A program made the translations under genes and the position numbers. The notes under the pieces are model-generated. The model was not told the origin of the DNA, did no database searches, and worked only from the letters and a program-made list of their open reading frames with translations. This document shows positions 34,409-45,648 of a DNA stretch of 64,000 nt, in pieces. How positions within the stretch are numbered: position 1 is the first letter of the stretch; the number at the start of each line of letters is the position of its first letter. Origin of the DNA: Clitoria ternatea (taxonomy: Eukaryota; Streptophyta; Magnoliopsida; Fabales; Fabaceae); assembly GCA_037962975.1 (NCBI GenBank), contig CM075669.1, positions 87,030,001-87,094,000 on the forward strand, read 5' to 3'.

Positions 34409-34904
34409 ATCCTTAGTTATGCTTTTGTTTTAGGGTGCTTATGTTATTGTTTTTTAAATTCTGAATAGTTTACTTCATGTAATTCTCATCCTTCTGCAAT
34501 TCAATAAATTTTTAGTTCATCATATTTTATCTCATTACTTGCACGAATTATTTTTGATGATTCCAAAGGGGGAGAAGAATAACTGTTCATATCTTGCTTA
34601 TCATTTTGTTCATATCTTACTTATCATCTTGTTTAAAATCTGAAAAAGATAGGATTAATAAATTCCTTTTGATAGGGGGAGATTTATTTGTTAAAGAGAT
34701 AAAAAGAGATAAGAAATAGATAATGCTGCTGAATATGATAAAGATTCTGTTTTTAAATTTGGTCAATAGATAATCTGCTATTTGAAAAAGAGATAATGCA
34801 GCAGAGATGTTTTTGCAAAGAGATAAAATTAGAGATAAGTTTAATTGCTTAACTAACAACCCTCAAGAGATGAACATAGTTGTCATCATCAAAAAGGGGG
34901 AGAA
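34409..34904 (+). other. 3' untranslated part and polypurine tract of the copia element
   Basis: AT-rich non-coding tail after the third ORF. It contains repeated GAGATAA phrases (34690-34840) and ends with the polypurine tract AAAAAGGGGGAGAA at 34891-34904, the plus-strand primer site that abuts the 3' LTR. Confidence 0.8.
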
Positions 34905-36307
34905 TGTGTTTGAATATGTATACAGGCTCAAGGATGTTCAAAGATTTTGATAATGACAAGCACTCTTGAAGAAATCTGTGCAAAAACAAAGATATAGAAT
35001 CAGGTGCTAAGTAACAGCGAAGCTAATCGATTAGGTCACTTATGCTAATCGATTAGGAACACTCTGTTTTGGAAGAAATTGATTCAGGCAATGAGCTAAT
35101 CGATTATGGAAATGAATCTAATCGATTATGAAGCTACTGGATTTAAACTAATCGACTACTAATTTGATGTAATCGATTACAACTGTCAAAAATAAGATTA
35201 AATGTATCAGGTATGTTTGCTAATCGATTAAGGGAAGTTGCACAATCGATTAGGAGGCTACTGGAATTAAGGTAATCGATTAAAAGACATGCTAATCGAT
35301 TAGGAAGTTGCGAAATCAAATTAAATGCATCAGGTACAGATGCTAATCGATTACAGGAAATGAAATAATCGATTATGGACTCTCTGACTTGAAGCTAATC
35401 GATTACAACGCGAGGGTGTAATCGATTACACTAGTGGAAAAACACATTTAAGTGGGAAACCAGCTCATGTCTCAACCATTCTTCGAAATTCCACTAAGTG
35501 CAACGGCTAGGAAGAAGAAGGGCACACCTCAACACCTCAATTAGCTCTATAAATTGAAGAGAAACACAAGCACAAAACACACCAAGAAGATACAAATCTT
35601 TTGCTCTATTTTGTGCTTTGTAAGCCCTATTTCTTGTATCTTGAATTTCATTTGTATATCCTCTCATCTTGAGAGATTAGAAAGTTTGTGAGCTATCATT
35701 GTCTATTCACTCTATTAAGAGAGTCATTCACTTGTAAACACTTCAAAAACACAAGAGATTTTCACTCTAGGTTGAGTGGTCACAAAGGTTAAGGTTCAAC
35801 CTTTGGGTATTGAGAGTTTGAGAGATTGGGTGGGTTGCCCTAGTGCTAGTGAGGATTGAGTTCTTGAGTGTGGGACACTAGGAAGCTGCAATTACTCATA
35901 GCTTGTATCTCTAAACTTCAATAGTGGAAATCCTCTAAGTGGGTTGCTTAGAGGCGAGACGTACACCGGTTTGGGTGGAACTCGTTACATCGGTTTGCAA
36001 GCTTCTCTTCCTTACTCTTTACTTTCATATACTGTATATTGATTGATTGGTATTGATTGCTTGTGAAGTTCATACTTGAATTTGCTTAATTTGTTATACT
36101 TCAAAAGCTGCCTACCAAGTGTTTGCTAAATTGCCTTAGCAATATTTTCCATTGTAGTGCTTTGCATATTTCCCTTTACTTAATTTCACTTGCATATTCT
36201 CATAAACTTGGTTATAAAAATCAATTTCAAAGGCATTCCAATCAAAAGTTTTATAACTCAATTCACCCCTCCCCCCCCTCTTGAGTATTGAGGCCACTTG
36301 AACAACA
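34905..36307 (+). repeat. 3' LTR of the copia element
   Basis: 1403 bp, nearly identical to 26420-27816. I counted about a dozen substitutions by eye, and a longer C tract near 36266-36279 accounts for most of the length difference. It carries the same AATCGATTA array. It is followed directly by the TAAGT target duplication. Confidence 0.93.
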
Positions 36308-36312
36308 TAAGT

Positions 36313-36436
36313 AGCCTTTAGTGGGCTGTTTGGCACCATTGAAGGCTGTAAGGTCCTGTGTATATGGCTGCAAATCTGCATCAGTTAGTCCCATACGTTT
36401 AAAACAGTCATAAAAGATAACATCGCAGGAACTTCC
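36313..36436 (-). pseudogene. Tat aspartic protease start, truncated
   Basis: After the in-frame stop at 36439-36437 the minus frame continues GSSCDVIFYDCFKRMGL and then DLTAFNGAKQPTKGYLDTRIT. With the preceding RILID this gives ILID*GSSCDV, the Tat protease active-site region, where the stop TAG replaces an expected glutamine codon CAG. The rest of pol is missing beyond 26400. Confidence 0.65.
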
Positions 36437-38167
36437 CTAATCAATTAGGATGCGTTTTACATCCATATTAGCGATTACCGCAATAATCACTACTGCATCA
36501 TCTCCTTCAGGAATAGTAGGGCCAAAATCGTCATCCGTGAAGGTTATAGGTGGAGTCTGGACCCTGTTTCTGAATGGGCGATATTCTTTGCTCTTGCCTT
36601 GCACAGACAAGATCATGCGATGATGATTCTTCCTGGCGGAGTTTGAGGGTCCGCCCCCGGCGAAGCCTCCAGCTATCATGTCTACAACCTGCCTTTTGCC
36701 CCTCGATCTGGGTTCTGGGCTTGGTTCTTTTTGGGCGGACTCCAGAACAACGCCCTTTTGTTTTTCTGTTGCCGCCGTGCGTTTAGGCTCCCGAGTGTTA
36801 TCAGGATCAGGAGAACGATCGCGAGATCTTTTCTCAAACCTCTCTGGCTCATCATGGGATTTACCCTTAAACAAATAATGTTTCAGCTTGCCTTCACGAA
36901 TAAGCACCTCAATGGTATTTTTGAGTTGCTTGCACTCCTCCGTGGTATGACCAACTGATTCGTGGAACTCACAATATTTCTTTGGGTTCCCACCGCGTCT
37001 GATTGGAGGTGGACGTTGAATCCCATAAACGTTAAGGGTAGTCCATCCTATTTCACGCAAGATTTATTCATATGTCGTGTTCAGGGGTGCATAATGAGCG
37101 AAATTGAACACTCGTTTATCTTGATGTTTGAAGGGTTGGTTCCCTGCTTTGTCTTTCTGAGGGAACTTATCATTCCTGGATGATTTTTCCTTCAGTTTGT
37201 CATGGTGTGGAGCTGAAGGAGGTGGCTTAATGCGAGATGCAGTGGCTTCCAAGTGCATCTCAATACCTACGTACTTAGATGCCTTTCTGCGAAACTCCTC
37301 CATGGTGGATGGAGGTCCTTTTGCTAATGACAAAGCAAAAGGTGATTTCGGTTGCATGGCCTCGATGAGGATGTGCAACTGGATTGCTTCCGTCAAGTCA
37401 GGGACCATGGCCGCCTCTTTATAAAATCTCTTCAGGAAATCTTTTAGAGACTCTTTATCACCTTGTTTGATCTGAGCCAAGGTGTGGGAGGTTCTAGGTG
37501 TATCCCTAGAGATTACAAAGTGACTACCAAAAGCTGTGGCCAAGTCTTTCCATGAATCAATGGAACCTGAAGGTAAACTCTTGAACCAGCTAAGAGCTTC
37601 ACCTGTAAGGGTCCTGGGGAACATTCTGCACATGACATCTTCTTCTGCACCTAAGAACATAGCCTCGTAGATGTAAGCATCTAAATGCTTAGAAGGATCT
37701 GTTTCCCCAGTGTATTTTCCTATGGAAATGGGTTGCATAGTTTGCAAATGTCTGGGAACATGCGCATTCATGAGTCTTTTGGAAAATGGGATACTCATCT
37801 TGTATCCCGAAGGGGATGCGTTTGAAACTGCTCTTCTCCCCTCATGATGTTGAGCATTTGCCAGTGGGAGGCTTCGTTGCTCTTCCATGTAAGTAGGGAT
37901 GCGAGAGTAATTTAGAGTACTCGATTCCTCCTGTGCATGCGATTCATGGCGAGGCTGGTTTGCAGGGCCTGCTCTCTCGTGCATAGGATTTGCCTTCTCA
38001 CGATGAAGCTCTACAATTTCTTCTTTCGGCATTCTGATCATGTCATCTCTCGGATCTGGAGAGTCAACATGCGTTGCCTTTTTGTGAGCATCATTGTCAA
38101 AGTTGAGACGTCTAGGATTGCGTGGAGGAGAATCCTCTGTCTCTATTTCTGGTCCTGGTCTCTCCAT
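36437..38167 (-). pseudogene. gag: Tat gag with one in-frame stop
   Basis: Minus frame from ATG at 38167. The first 367 residues run to TAA at 37066-37064, then 207 more follow in the same frame to TAG at 36437. Domains: a charged N-terminal region (MERPGPEIETEDSPPRNPRR), then a gag domain from about residue 125 (MSIPFSKRLMNAHVPRHLQT, GKYTGETDPSKHLDAYIYEA, TGEALSWFKSLPSGSIDSW, IKQGDKESLKDFLKRFYKEA). After the stop come REIGWTTLNVYGIQRPPPIR and the knuckle CEFHESVGHTTEEC. The stop lies in TYE*ILREIGW, where CAA would give Gln. Only two stops in ~580 codons indicates modest age. Confidence 0.85.
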
Positions 38168-38241
38168 TAATGATGAATGTAATGGGAATTGCTCAAGGAT
38201 TGTGGGATTACCAATTTTACAGGTCCCACTGGGCGTGCCAA

Positions 38242-39165
38242 TGAACTGTTCTTTACTGGGGGTGTAAAAGTATGGTTGATGAACAATTCAAAATGTATAT
38301 GTAATGTCAATCTAGTACAAGGAGATATTTGTAAATATGCAAGTACGGAGTATCCTAGTATACTGGAGCGGAATACAATGCACTCTGGGCGGTGTGACAG
38401 TCAGCCTGAAGTAACCTCCTTTGCCTTGACACAATTGGTGGTGGTACCTGCAATTATTCTCCGACGCTCAAGTCAGTATTCTGAAATACTGTAAGACTTA
38501 GAAAGCAAATCTGAGAGAATTATGCAAGTAAAAGTGTAAGGTTCAGAATTGAGGGGGGCTCCCTTATACCTTTTTGCTGAGGTTTATATACCTGTTACTG
38601 GTGCTCCATTATTGGTAGGACCCGTTCCTTGTTTTCTGGCATAATGCAAGAAAGGTAGTGGGTCCCAGTGTCGTTCACGAGCACCATCACTGTAGTGGGT
38701 GTTTCCACTTGCCTGGAAAGCGTTAATGCTTTATTTTTTTTTATTCATTGTTCCCTTTTATGCGTGACAGCGTGATTCCCATTTTCAACCTCTCAAGACA
38801 GAGTCAATCTCGTGTCGGGGTTACAAGTATGGGCTCGCTACGCAGTATGGGAAATTCAATATTCCGCCTGTATTGAGCCTATGGCTTGGCGGAGTAATAT
38901 GCATTGGAAATACTTTATGCATGTGTATAAGATATTCAATGTTTTCCACTTTGGCGGAGTAATAAGCTTTGGCAGAGTAACGTGCCTTGGCGGAGTAACG
39001 TGCCCTGGTGGAGTTACGTGACCTGGCGGGGTTACATGCCATGGCGGTATGTACTCCGTATAAAAGTAATTATAAGGTATTTGAGACGTACTTCTCCTGT
39101 TCAAAATGCTGATCTGGCAAAGCATTAAAACCATGCTCTTGGGGACCGATGTTGGGACCGGATCA
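38242..39165 (-). repeat. 5' LTR of the Tat element
   Basis: 924 bp. In minus sense it starts TGATCCGGTCCCAAC (39165) and ends GAACAGTTCA (38242), followed by TTGGCACGCCCAGTGGGACC, a Tat-type primer site (plus 38222-38241). A TATA box GGTATATAAACC in minus sense lies at 38592-38581. The distal part contains the short tandem repeat at 38888-39050. Confidence 0.8.
38888..39050 (-). repeat. 17-20 bp degenerate tandem repeat in the Tat LTR
   Basis: About seven units in plus sense of the type TTGGCGGAGTAACGTGCC. Examples are GGCGGAGTAATATGCATTGG, GGCGGAGTAATAAGCTTT, GGCAGAGTAACGTGCCTT and GGTGGAGTTACGTGACCT. It lies upstream of the TATA box in minus sense, so it could be an array of regulatory sites. 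About 40 bp of other sequence interrupts it near 38905-38950. Confidence 0.65.
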
Positions 39166-40599
39166 GTCATTATTATCATTAATATTATTATTACTATTGT
39201 TACTATTATTGTTACTATTTTCATTATTACTATTAATACTATTATCATTATTGATATTATTACTCCTTCACTTAAACATGATTATCGTTATTATTATTAT
39301 TATTAGTAGTAGTAGTAGTAGAATTATTACTTCACCACTTTAAAGGATTGAACAGAGATGTTTTAACAAAATATCTTTCCATTTTTCAAATTTGATATGA
39401 ACTAATTAATTACTAAAATATCAGCTACTAATTATAAAATAAATATACGTTATTTACTATTAAAAAGATAATTATCAAGCTAAAATACAGCTCACATATT
39501 TCTTAAATCAAATAGAAATATTCTATAAAGTCTGAAAAATAGGTAGGATCTAACAAGTTGAGGACAAATATTTATGAGGCAGAGAACACATAGACACTCA
39601 GGGGTCAAAAGTACTGATAGAATTAAAATAATGCATAATGCATCATGAGCATGTTTTTACGGTGAAAAAATAGAGCATACAGCAAGGGTACGTTAGAGAA
39701 CACAAGCGTTTAATCCCCAAGGAGGATCTTGGGAGTATAACTGGGTCCGCCCTTTAATGGTTTAGATTTGTACCTAAGACCGGACAATCCACAGCAAGCC
39801 TGGTGTAATTCGACTAAAGACGGAGTGTAACTATGATCGTGTAGAGCCAAGCCCCATAATGATATGATTGTGAATGATGAAATGAGTTGGATCCATGATG
39901 ATTAGGACTTACGAGTCCATGTGTACCCTGTATTATGATATGATGTTGAGGGACTTAGTGAGCTTCAATCGATCTAGTATGGAAACGTTATGCCCAATAC
40001 AAACTGAGTAGGACAATTTTGTTGGTTGATATGATGATGGATTGATTTCTTGGGCCCACATGTATCATGAGACTTAAACTTTCAGATAACTCATAATGAA
40101 CCTAACTCATGCATATCATGATGACATTATTGTCTATTGTATGTTATGATTATATTGTCTATTTCCTATATTAATTGTCTGTCAGCTAATGTCGCCTTTA
40201 GTGGTAACCCTTAGGGACTGAGTGTATACTCACCCTTTAATGCTTAATATTAGCACAAGGACAAGGGAACTGTAAGCTAGACCACGAAGACTAGTAGTCA
40301 GTTGGACTCGTTCGGTGACAGTAGGAACCCTTAACCCCATATACAAGAGATAATGAAGGATACGTAGATGTATATAGCTAATTAAACAACAGATAATAGA
40401 TGACTGTACATATAAGGGAGCCTGTGTGCCCCATTCTATTAAGAGTACAATCACTTTAATACTTGCTTCCATTGATCTGCCATCGTTTTAATTGTACAAA
40501 AAAATCTTTTTCCCTCACTTTTTATAAAAACTTGTAACCTCTTAATTAAGTAGGATGACTCAGTTTGAGGGATTGTCCTAGTTAACCGAGGGTATTGTA

Positions 40600-43500
40600 G
40601 GTACAACTAGTAAATAAAGAACTAGCAAGATATTAGGCCTATATTAATGATTATAGTTATGTTAAAAGGGGTAATAATGATAAATAACAGTTTATGAGGT
40701 TAATTGAATGATAATGGTCATAAGTTATAGATTTAGATAATTAGAACTAAAATTTTACTTATTCAATTTTACCAATATCAAAAAGGGAATATTTAGACTA
40801 GTTTTAAAAAAATAAGAATAATGGCACTAATTCAATATGTATGAATAAATCTAGTTAATTTCATTAAAGAGAAGTTTTTGTAAGTAAATTATATTTTTCA
40901 AAGAAAATAAATATGTCTGTGCCTATATATATGCTTAGTGAGAATTATTTAGTAAGCAAGTATCTTCAAGTATTTAGGAATAATTAGTAAGTTCTAAAAA
41001 GGAAAGGTACATATATATATATATATATTAGAAATAATAATACAGGTTTATTATAGGAATATCTAATGGCAAGTTTTAAAATAGTAAGAACTAAAATAAA
41101 CGTGATATGATTATGCAATTAATTACCAATTAGGTAAACTAATATACGTACTCGATGGGTATGATGTTTGGATGAATATGTATGATTTGAATGAATTATA
41201 TGAATTGATGTGCTGGTGTGTATGTTCTTGATAAAAACTTGTGTGATAGAAATTAAGAAGTTATATTAAGATGCATTGGTAAATTATAAAGCAAAGAATA
41301 AAAAAGAGAACAAGTCTCGGTAGGGATCCTGATATAACGTGGAAACAAAGCGATGTGATTGGAATTGTTATGATGAGATGATGATGCACTAAGGTGCAAC
41401 TTAATACCTAAGATATGATAGATATTGACGCTCAAACACTTTCATTCTTAATGGTCAGATGAGATATCTTATAATTTGAATAAGTGATAAGGATTAGTTA
41501 TAACAAAAACCCAAGAAAACATAAGCAGGTAAATTAGAAAGACAATTAACAACCAATAGGGACCAAGTATACACCTATATAATCAGAGCAACATATATCC
41601 TTAGAATAGTTCTACCCAGTAAGATTAAGATTAACATCATAAGTGTCTCAAAGTAATTCCCTGACAAGACTCAATTCCTCTAAAAGATAAGTGAAAGAGA
41701 TTTAATATGTTATTAAGGATGATATAAAATAAACTCGATGTTAAGAATGAAAGTAGGTTGTTTAGAAGACTCTACTGATGATGAGTATGATGAGAAATAA
41801 AAGAATATGTATGGAACATGCATCATTTGCATATGATCTGATGAAGACTAGGGCACACATCGAGGGGTATAATGGAGATATGAGTTCTAGATCCCCCGAG
41901 TTGGATCTTGGGAGTACACCGGGAGGGGACCCCTAATGGCTCAAGTGTAGCACCCTGAGACTAGGCGAAACTATGAAATCTTGGTGTACTTCGACCCTAG
42001 ATAATAATCTATAGTCGTCGAGATACCAAGTCATGGGTATTAAGTGGCCACAAATTGTAGTGAGATGGATCCATATATTGTGCAAACATGCGTATCCTGA
42101 TACCCTTGGAGGCCTTAGATAGGATGGATTCTGATAAATATGATATGACAATGAGATTTGGGCCCACATGCATCATGATGGCTAAGAAAAAGATTAAAAT
42201 AATAAAATAAAACCTATGCATTGCACTATATACTATGAATGAAATTGTATTTGATTGTGATTGTGTATTGCTAATTTTTATATTATTGATAATGATTATG
42301 TTAAAGGATTAGTGTTTAATACTTTTATGTCATAGTTAGTGGTGGGAGGAAGAGTAGAAAGTTAAATAGTCAGGGACGATCGAGAAAAGTTGAGATACGG
42401 TAAACAATGTAGTATTAATTGATTAGGAACCCTTGGGTGAATGGTAGAAAATAAATAATAATACAGATTGGTATTGTGTGAGAGATATGTCAGAGATGAC
42501 ACCCCTCTTATTGTTGGGGAAGATTTTACTCACCCTTACAACTTCTTCTTGAGCTCCTATCGGACCATGTTCTCGTGTTCGTAGAGATTATAGTATACTT
42601 CGCATCGAGGATTATCCAAGTCTCAGCAACCTAGCTGTGATACTAGAGGTTCCAGAGGACATTCCTATGAAGCAACCTCGAGAGGTCGAGCAGCCATATG
42701 AGAAGGACGTTGAGGTCATAGAGACACAGTTCATCGCTACGAAGATCCCCCGTTACCTCCTAGGGTTTTAGGAGCTCTTGGAGCTTGCTAGTAGAGAGAC
42801 GGCCATAGAAAAGGATCCTCTAAGACCTCACCCCTTGCCAAAGCCTCCACATCACCCTCTGAGGTCCTCTACTCCAGAGTACATCTTACTATCTCCCAGA
42901 CATTGATAAGCAAGAGGAAGAGCCTAAAGAGGTCCCCGATGAGGATCCCAAGGCAGACCCAATAGAAATCATGGCTACATATCTTGCCATCCTCCTAGCC
43001 TTACCAAAGTAGATACTATAGGTAGAGCCTATGGTTGTTTATGTTTCAGAGATGGTGGTGGAGGACCAGATTCACCTAGTGGTACCTACACCAACCCCCA
43101 TAGAGAGATTTATAGAGAGGCGTCAATAGGACCGCTCCCAGAGGTACCTTCAACATATCTTCAAGAGCTTCATGTATGGAGAAACTAAAAGTCTTACAGT
43201 CATGTCAGCAAAGGCTAGAGACTTACTCAAGGAGGCCTTCGATGCCTATCATAGCCAACTGTAGCAGACTACTCCACTCTCTACATCCTAGCCCTCAACG
43301 AGTCTGGCCCCTCTAGATATTTCCACCTCGTTCACACCTGCTCAACCCACTTTTGGTGCGAATCAACCAGATTTTCCTTGGATAGATGAGGATTAGAATA
43401 GATGTTTTCCTTTCATGTTTGTATAGGAGTTTGCATGCTCTTGAATTTTAATGTATGTATAGTTTATTATTTATGACCATGAGATATATATAACTACGTT

Positions 43501-43633
43501 GTATATAGTGAAACTGTTCCACCATATTTATATGTACAAAAAAAAACTTCTACATTTTTCTAAAACTTGTAACCTCTCAGTTAAGTAGGATGATCTAGTG
43601 GAAAGGATTGTCCTAGTTAACCGAGGGCTTACA
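40600..43633 (+). repeat. HP-a right part, copy B
   Basis: Duplicate of 18477-21539, beginning with the GGTAC duplication at 40600-40604. It includes the decayed ORF (43031-43396) and the hairpin (43573-43627). It differs mainly by lacking one 29-bp TGATTGG... unit near 41356. Confidence 0.65.
43031..43396 (+). pseudogene. LTR-embedded ORF, HP-a copy B
   Basis: Identical by eye to 20937-21302, including the three internal stops and the core RYLQHIFKSFMYGE. It arose by the 9.35 kb duplication, not as an independent copy. Confidence 0.45.
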
Positions 43634-45055
43634 TGTTAAACAAGTTAAAGTAAGCTTATTAGGAGTTTTATGAAAACACTTACAAGTGAATATTTATAAG
43701 ATTTTAAATGTTTAATTTTAAGCATTACATTTTCTATATGTTTAATGACTTAAGAATCAAAAGAACTTTTGATAGGGGTTAAAAGAAACTTGGTTAGATA
43801 AAAAGGTTTTTTTGTTACCAAAAGAAGTAAGAACTTAAGTTTTTAATAAAGAAACAAGAAATAGCTCTAAGCCATATTTTTAAAAGAATTTAATCAACGT
43901 TACAAAAAATTTTGTGATAACTAAGTGTTAAATTAAGCAATTCTTGACCTTAAAACTTTTAACAAGTAAACTAACATAGGGAAATAAGTTTTTATAAAAT
44001 TACTGGAGACTAAGTTATTTAAAATTGGGTAAGGTTGGTGTAAAATTAACGGAACAATGATTTGGGAATGGCTAATATCTTAAACAAGTATTTTTGGGTG
44101 TAAAGAGTGTTAAGAGGTGGGGATGATGATTAATGCATAAATAGGCTAAAGTTTTTAATGTTGTAATGTTCTTGAATGATAAGTTGTAGTGTGATTGGTT
44201 CATTGGTTTTGTAGGTGGAAGTGTTTGGTTTACGATGGGTTTGATAATACCTTTAGTATATGGGTATAAGTATGAGAATCTGTGAATTCTGTGTTTCGAT
44301 ATGGAAGTGTGATATGATGAAATAATCATGTGATTTGATTATGTTATGTGCATATATGAGTGTTGTTGTGATTGATGAAGTGCAAAGAATCATGATGCAT
44401 CTGTATAATGTGGTTGTGTAATGCTTGTGGTAGTCCTTGAGGGACTTGATTGTGTATGCTTATATATGATTACTATCTCTGTTGGTTGTTGAGTTAAGAA
44501 GTCATAAAATTATGACATGTATACATAAGAAATACCCGTGGTTATGGTTGGATCCTGGTTGTTGAGATGTGATGGATTACCCTGATGATTGAGTATTGTT
44601 TAGTTGAATAAGAATGTTTTGAATAAACGCTAAATGGCATTGCCCTTAATCATGACTTTATGATGATTTATGGTTTTAAGATATGGAATTTTATGTGTTT
44701 TGAGAAAGTAAACTATGCAGCCTGAGGAAATTTCTGAGATGAGGCTTTGTTATTGAATATTGTAACAGGGTGAAGTCTATACTACTATTTATAAGGTTTT
44801 ATTTGGGAATCCATATTTTGTATAAAGGATATTATTTTAATTTTTATATATATACACTATTATTTTCTGATATATATGCATTTGCATAGTTTCGAGTACT
44901 ATGAAAAGTCATAGGGATTATATTATAGATATGAGATTATGGAAATGAGCATTAGCTCTCCAAATTAAGGACAATGGCTAATCTATACGGGGATCCCACC
45001 TGGTGACTTTGATTGAAAGATAAGTGATGAACGTGTTATGCATACATGCATTATT
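43634..45055 (+). repeat. HP-c left part, copy B
   Basis: Duplicate of 21540-22961. It ends GCATTATT before HP-d; the other side of HP-d resumes TCATTGCATTGG at 51260. The flanking pentamers TTATT (45051-45055) and TCATT (51260-51264) are a 4/5 match and are probably the target duplication of HP-d. Confidence 0.55.
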
Positions 45056-45062
45056 TGTAATA

Positions 45063-45117
45063 CCCTCGGTTAACTAAGATGATCTCTTCCACTAGATTAA
45101 CTTAGTTAACTAAGAGG
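45063..45117 (-). terminator. HP terminal hairpin (HP-d, copy B)
   Basis: Same as 22969-23023: minus sense CCTCTTAGTTAACTAAG paired with CTTAGTTAACCGAGGG near the unit end at 45056. Confidence 0.5.
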
Positions 45118-45357
45118 TTATTAATTTTTAGAAAAATATGGAATTTTTTTTTTGTACAACATACACACGGTGGAATAAAAGCATAATGTATACATGACTA
45201 TATCATATGTACATAAAGTAGTCTCATCAGATCTGTACAACTGAAATAAGAAAGGGGCACGTAGGTACCCTGTACAAAACATCACTACAAAACATTAAAA
45301 TAACATAAACTAACCCTAACCACTAGTCTCGGCCCCCCCTGCAAAGTCCTTATCCGA

Positions 45358-45648
45358 TTAAGGGGACTCTGGCTGAGCTAAAGTGGATGCGCTCTGAGTT
45401 GGGTCGAGCTGGTGAGATGGTCCCATAGAATCTGGGCTGGACGATGGTTGATCGGTGGGTGGTCGGATCTGCTCGTATGAATGACTGGTGTAAACCTCAT
45501 AGGCCTCAAGTAGAAAACTCTGAGCCTCTACCGACATATGCTCATAAATCTCTATCTTTCTATATCTGAAGCTCTTGAATATATGGCGAAGAAATCCTCT
45601 GGAACGATCCCATCGATGTTGGGCTAGATAACACTCCATCAGGGACAT
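45358..45648 (-). CDS. LTR-embedded ORF of unknown function (HP-d, copy B)
   Basis: Identical to 23264-23554: 96 residues, MSLMECYLAQHRWDRSRGF, core LRHIFKSFRYRK and LLEAYEVY, Pro/Ser/Gln-rich end. It sits about 240 bp before the terminal hairpin of a complete HP unit. See the copy-A entry for the comparison with the HP-a version. Confidence 0.4.
   Translation of the reverse strand: MSLMECYLAQHRWDRSRGFLRHIFKSFRYRKIEIYEHMSVEAQSFLLEAYEVYTSHSYEQIRPPTDQPSSSPDSMGPSHQLDPTQSASTLAQPESP

Larger units (their letters stand above)
26420..36307 (+). mobile_element. Complete Ty1/copia retrotransposon, 9.9 kb, TSD TAAGT
   Basis: Two LTRs (26420-27816 and 34905-36307) in direct orientation, flanked by TAAGT at 26415-26419 and 36308-36312. 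It has a methionine-tRNA primer site TGGTATCAGAGC at 27819-27830 and a polypurine tract AAAAAGGGGGAGAA just before 34905. Gene order is gag, protease, integrase, RT, RNase H, then an additional ORF, with integrase before RT as in Ty1/copia. By eye the LTRs differ at about a dozen positions plus a C-tract length change, so insertion was recent. The post-pol ORF resembles the layout of SIRE/Maximus-type elements; lineage not proven. It is inserted in the Tat protease gene. Confidence 0.93.
36308..39165 (-). mobile_element. 5' half of a Tat-type Ty3 element (pol lost)
   Basis: Minus-oriented: LTR 38242-39165, primer site, gag and the start of protease. It then stops at 26400 (the copia insertion lies in between). 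RT, integrase and the 3' LTR are absent. The right edge is flanked by GTCAT (39166-39170), the insertion target that is still intact in copy A at 17046-17050. Sequence features (EECKQLKNTIEVLIREGKL after a CCHH-like knuckle; TTGGCACGCCCAGTGGGACC primer region) fit the Tat/Ogre branch. Confidence 0.85.

Noticed and set aside
36574..38170. Plus-strand frames between 36574 and 38170
   Set aside because: Antisense shadows of the Tat gag.
39106..39343. Two overlapping frames rich in Ile and Leu
   Set aside because: Translations of the ATT/ATC triplet repeat across the Tat LTR edge.
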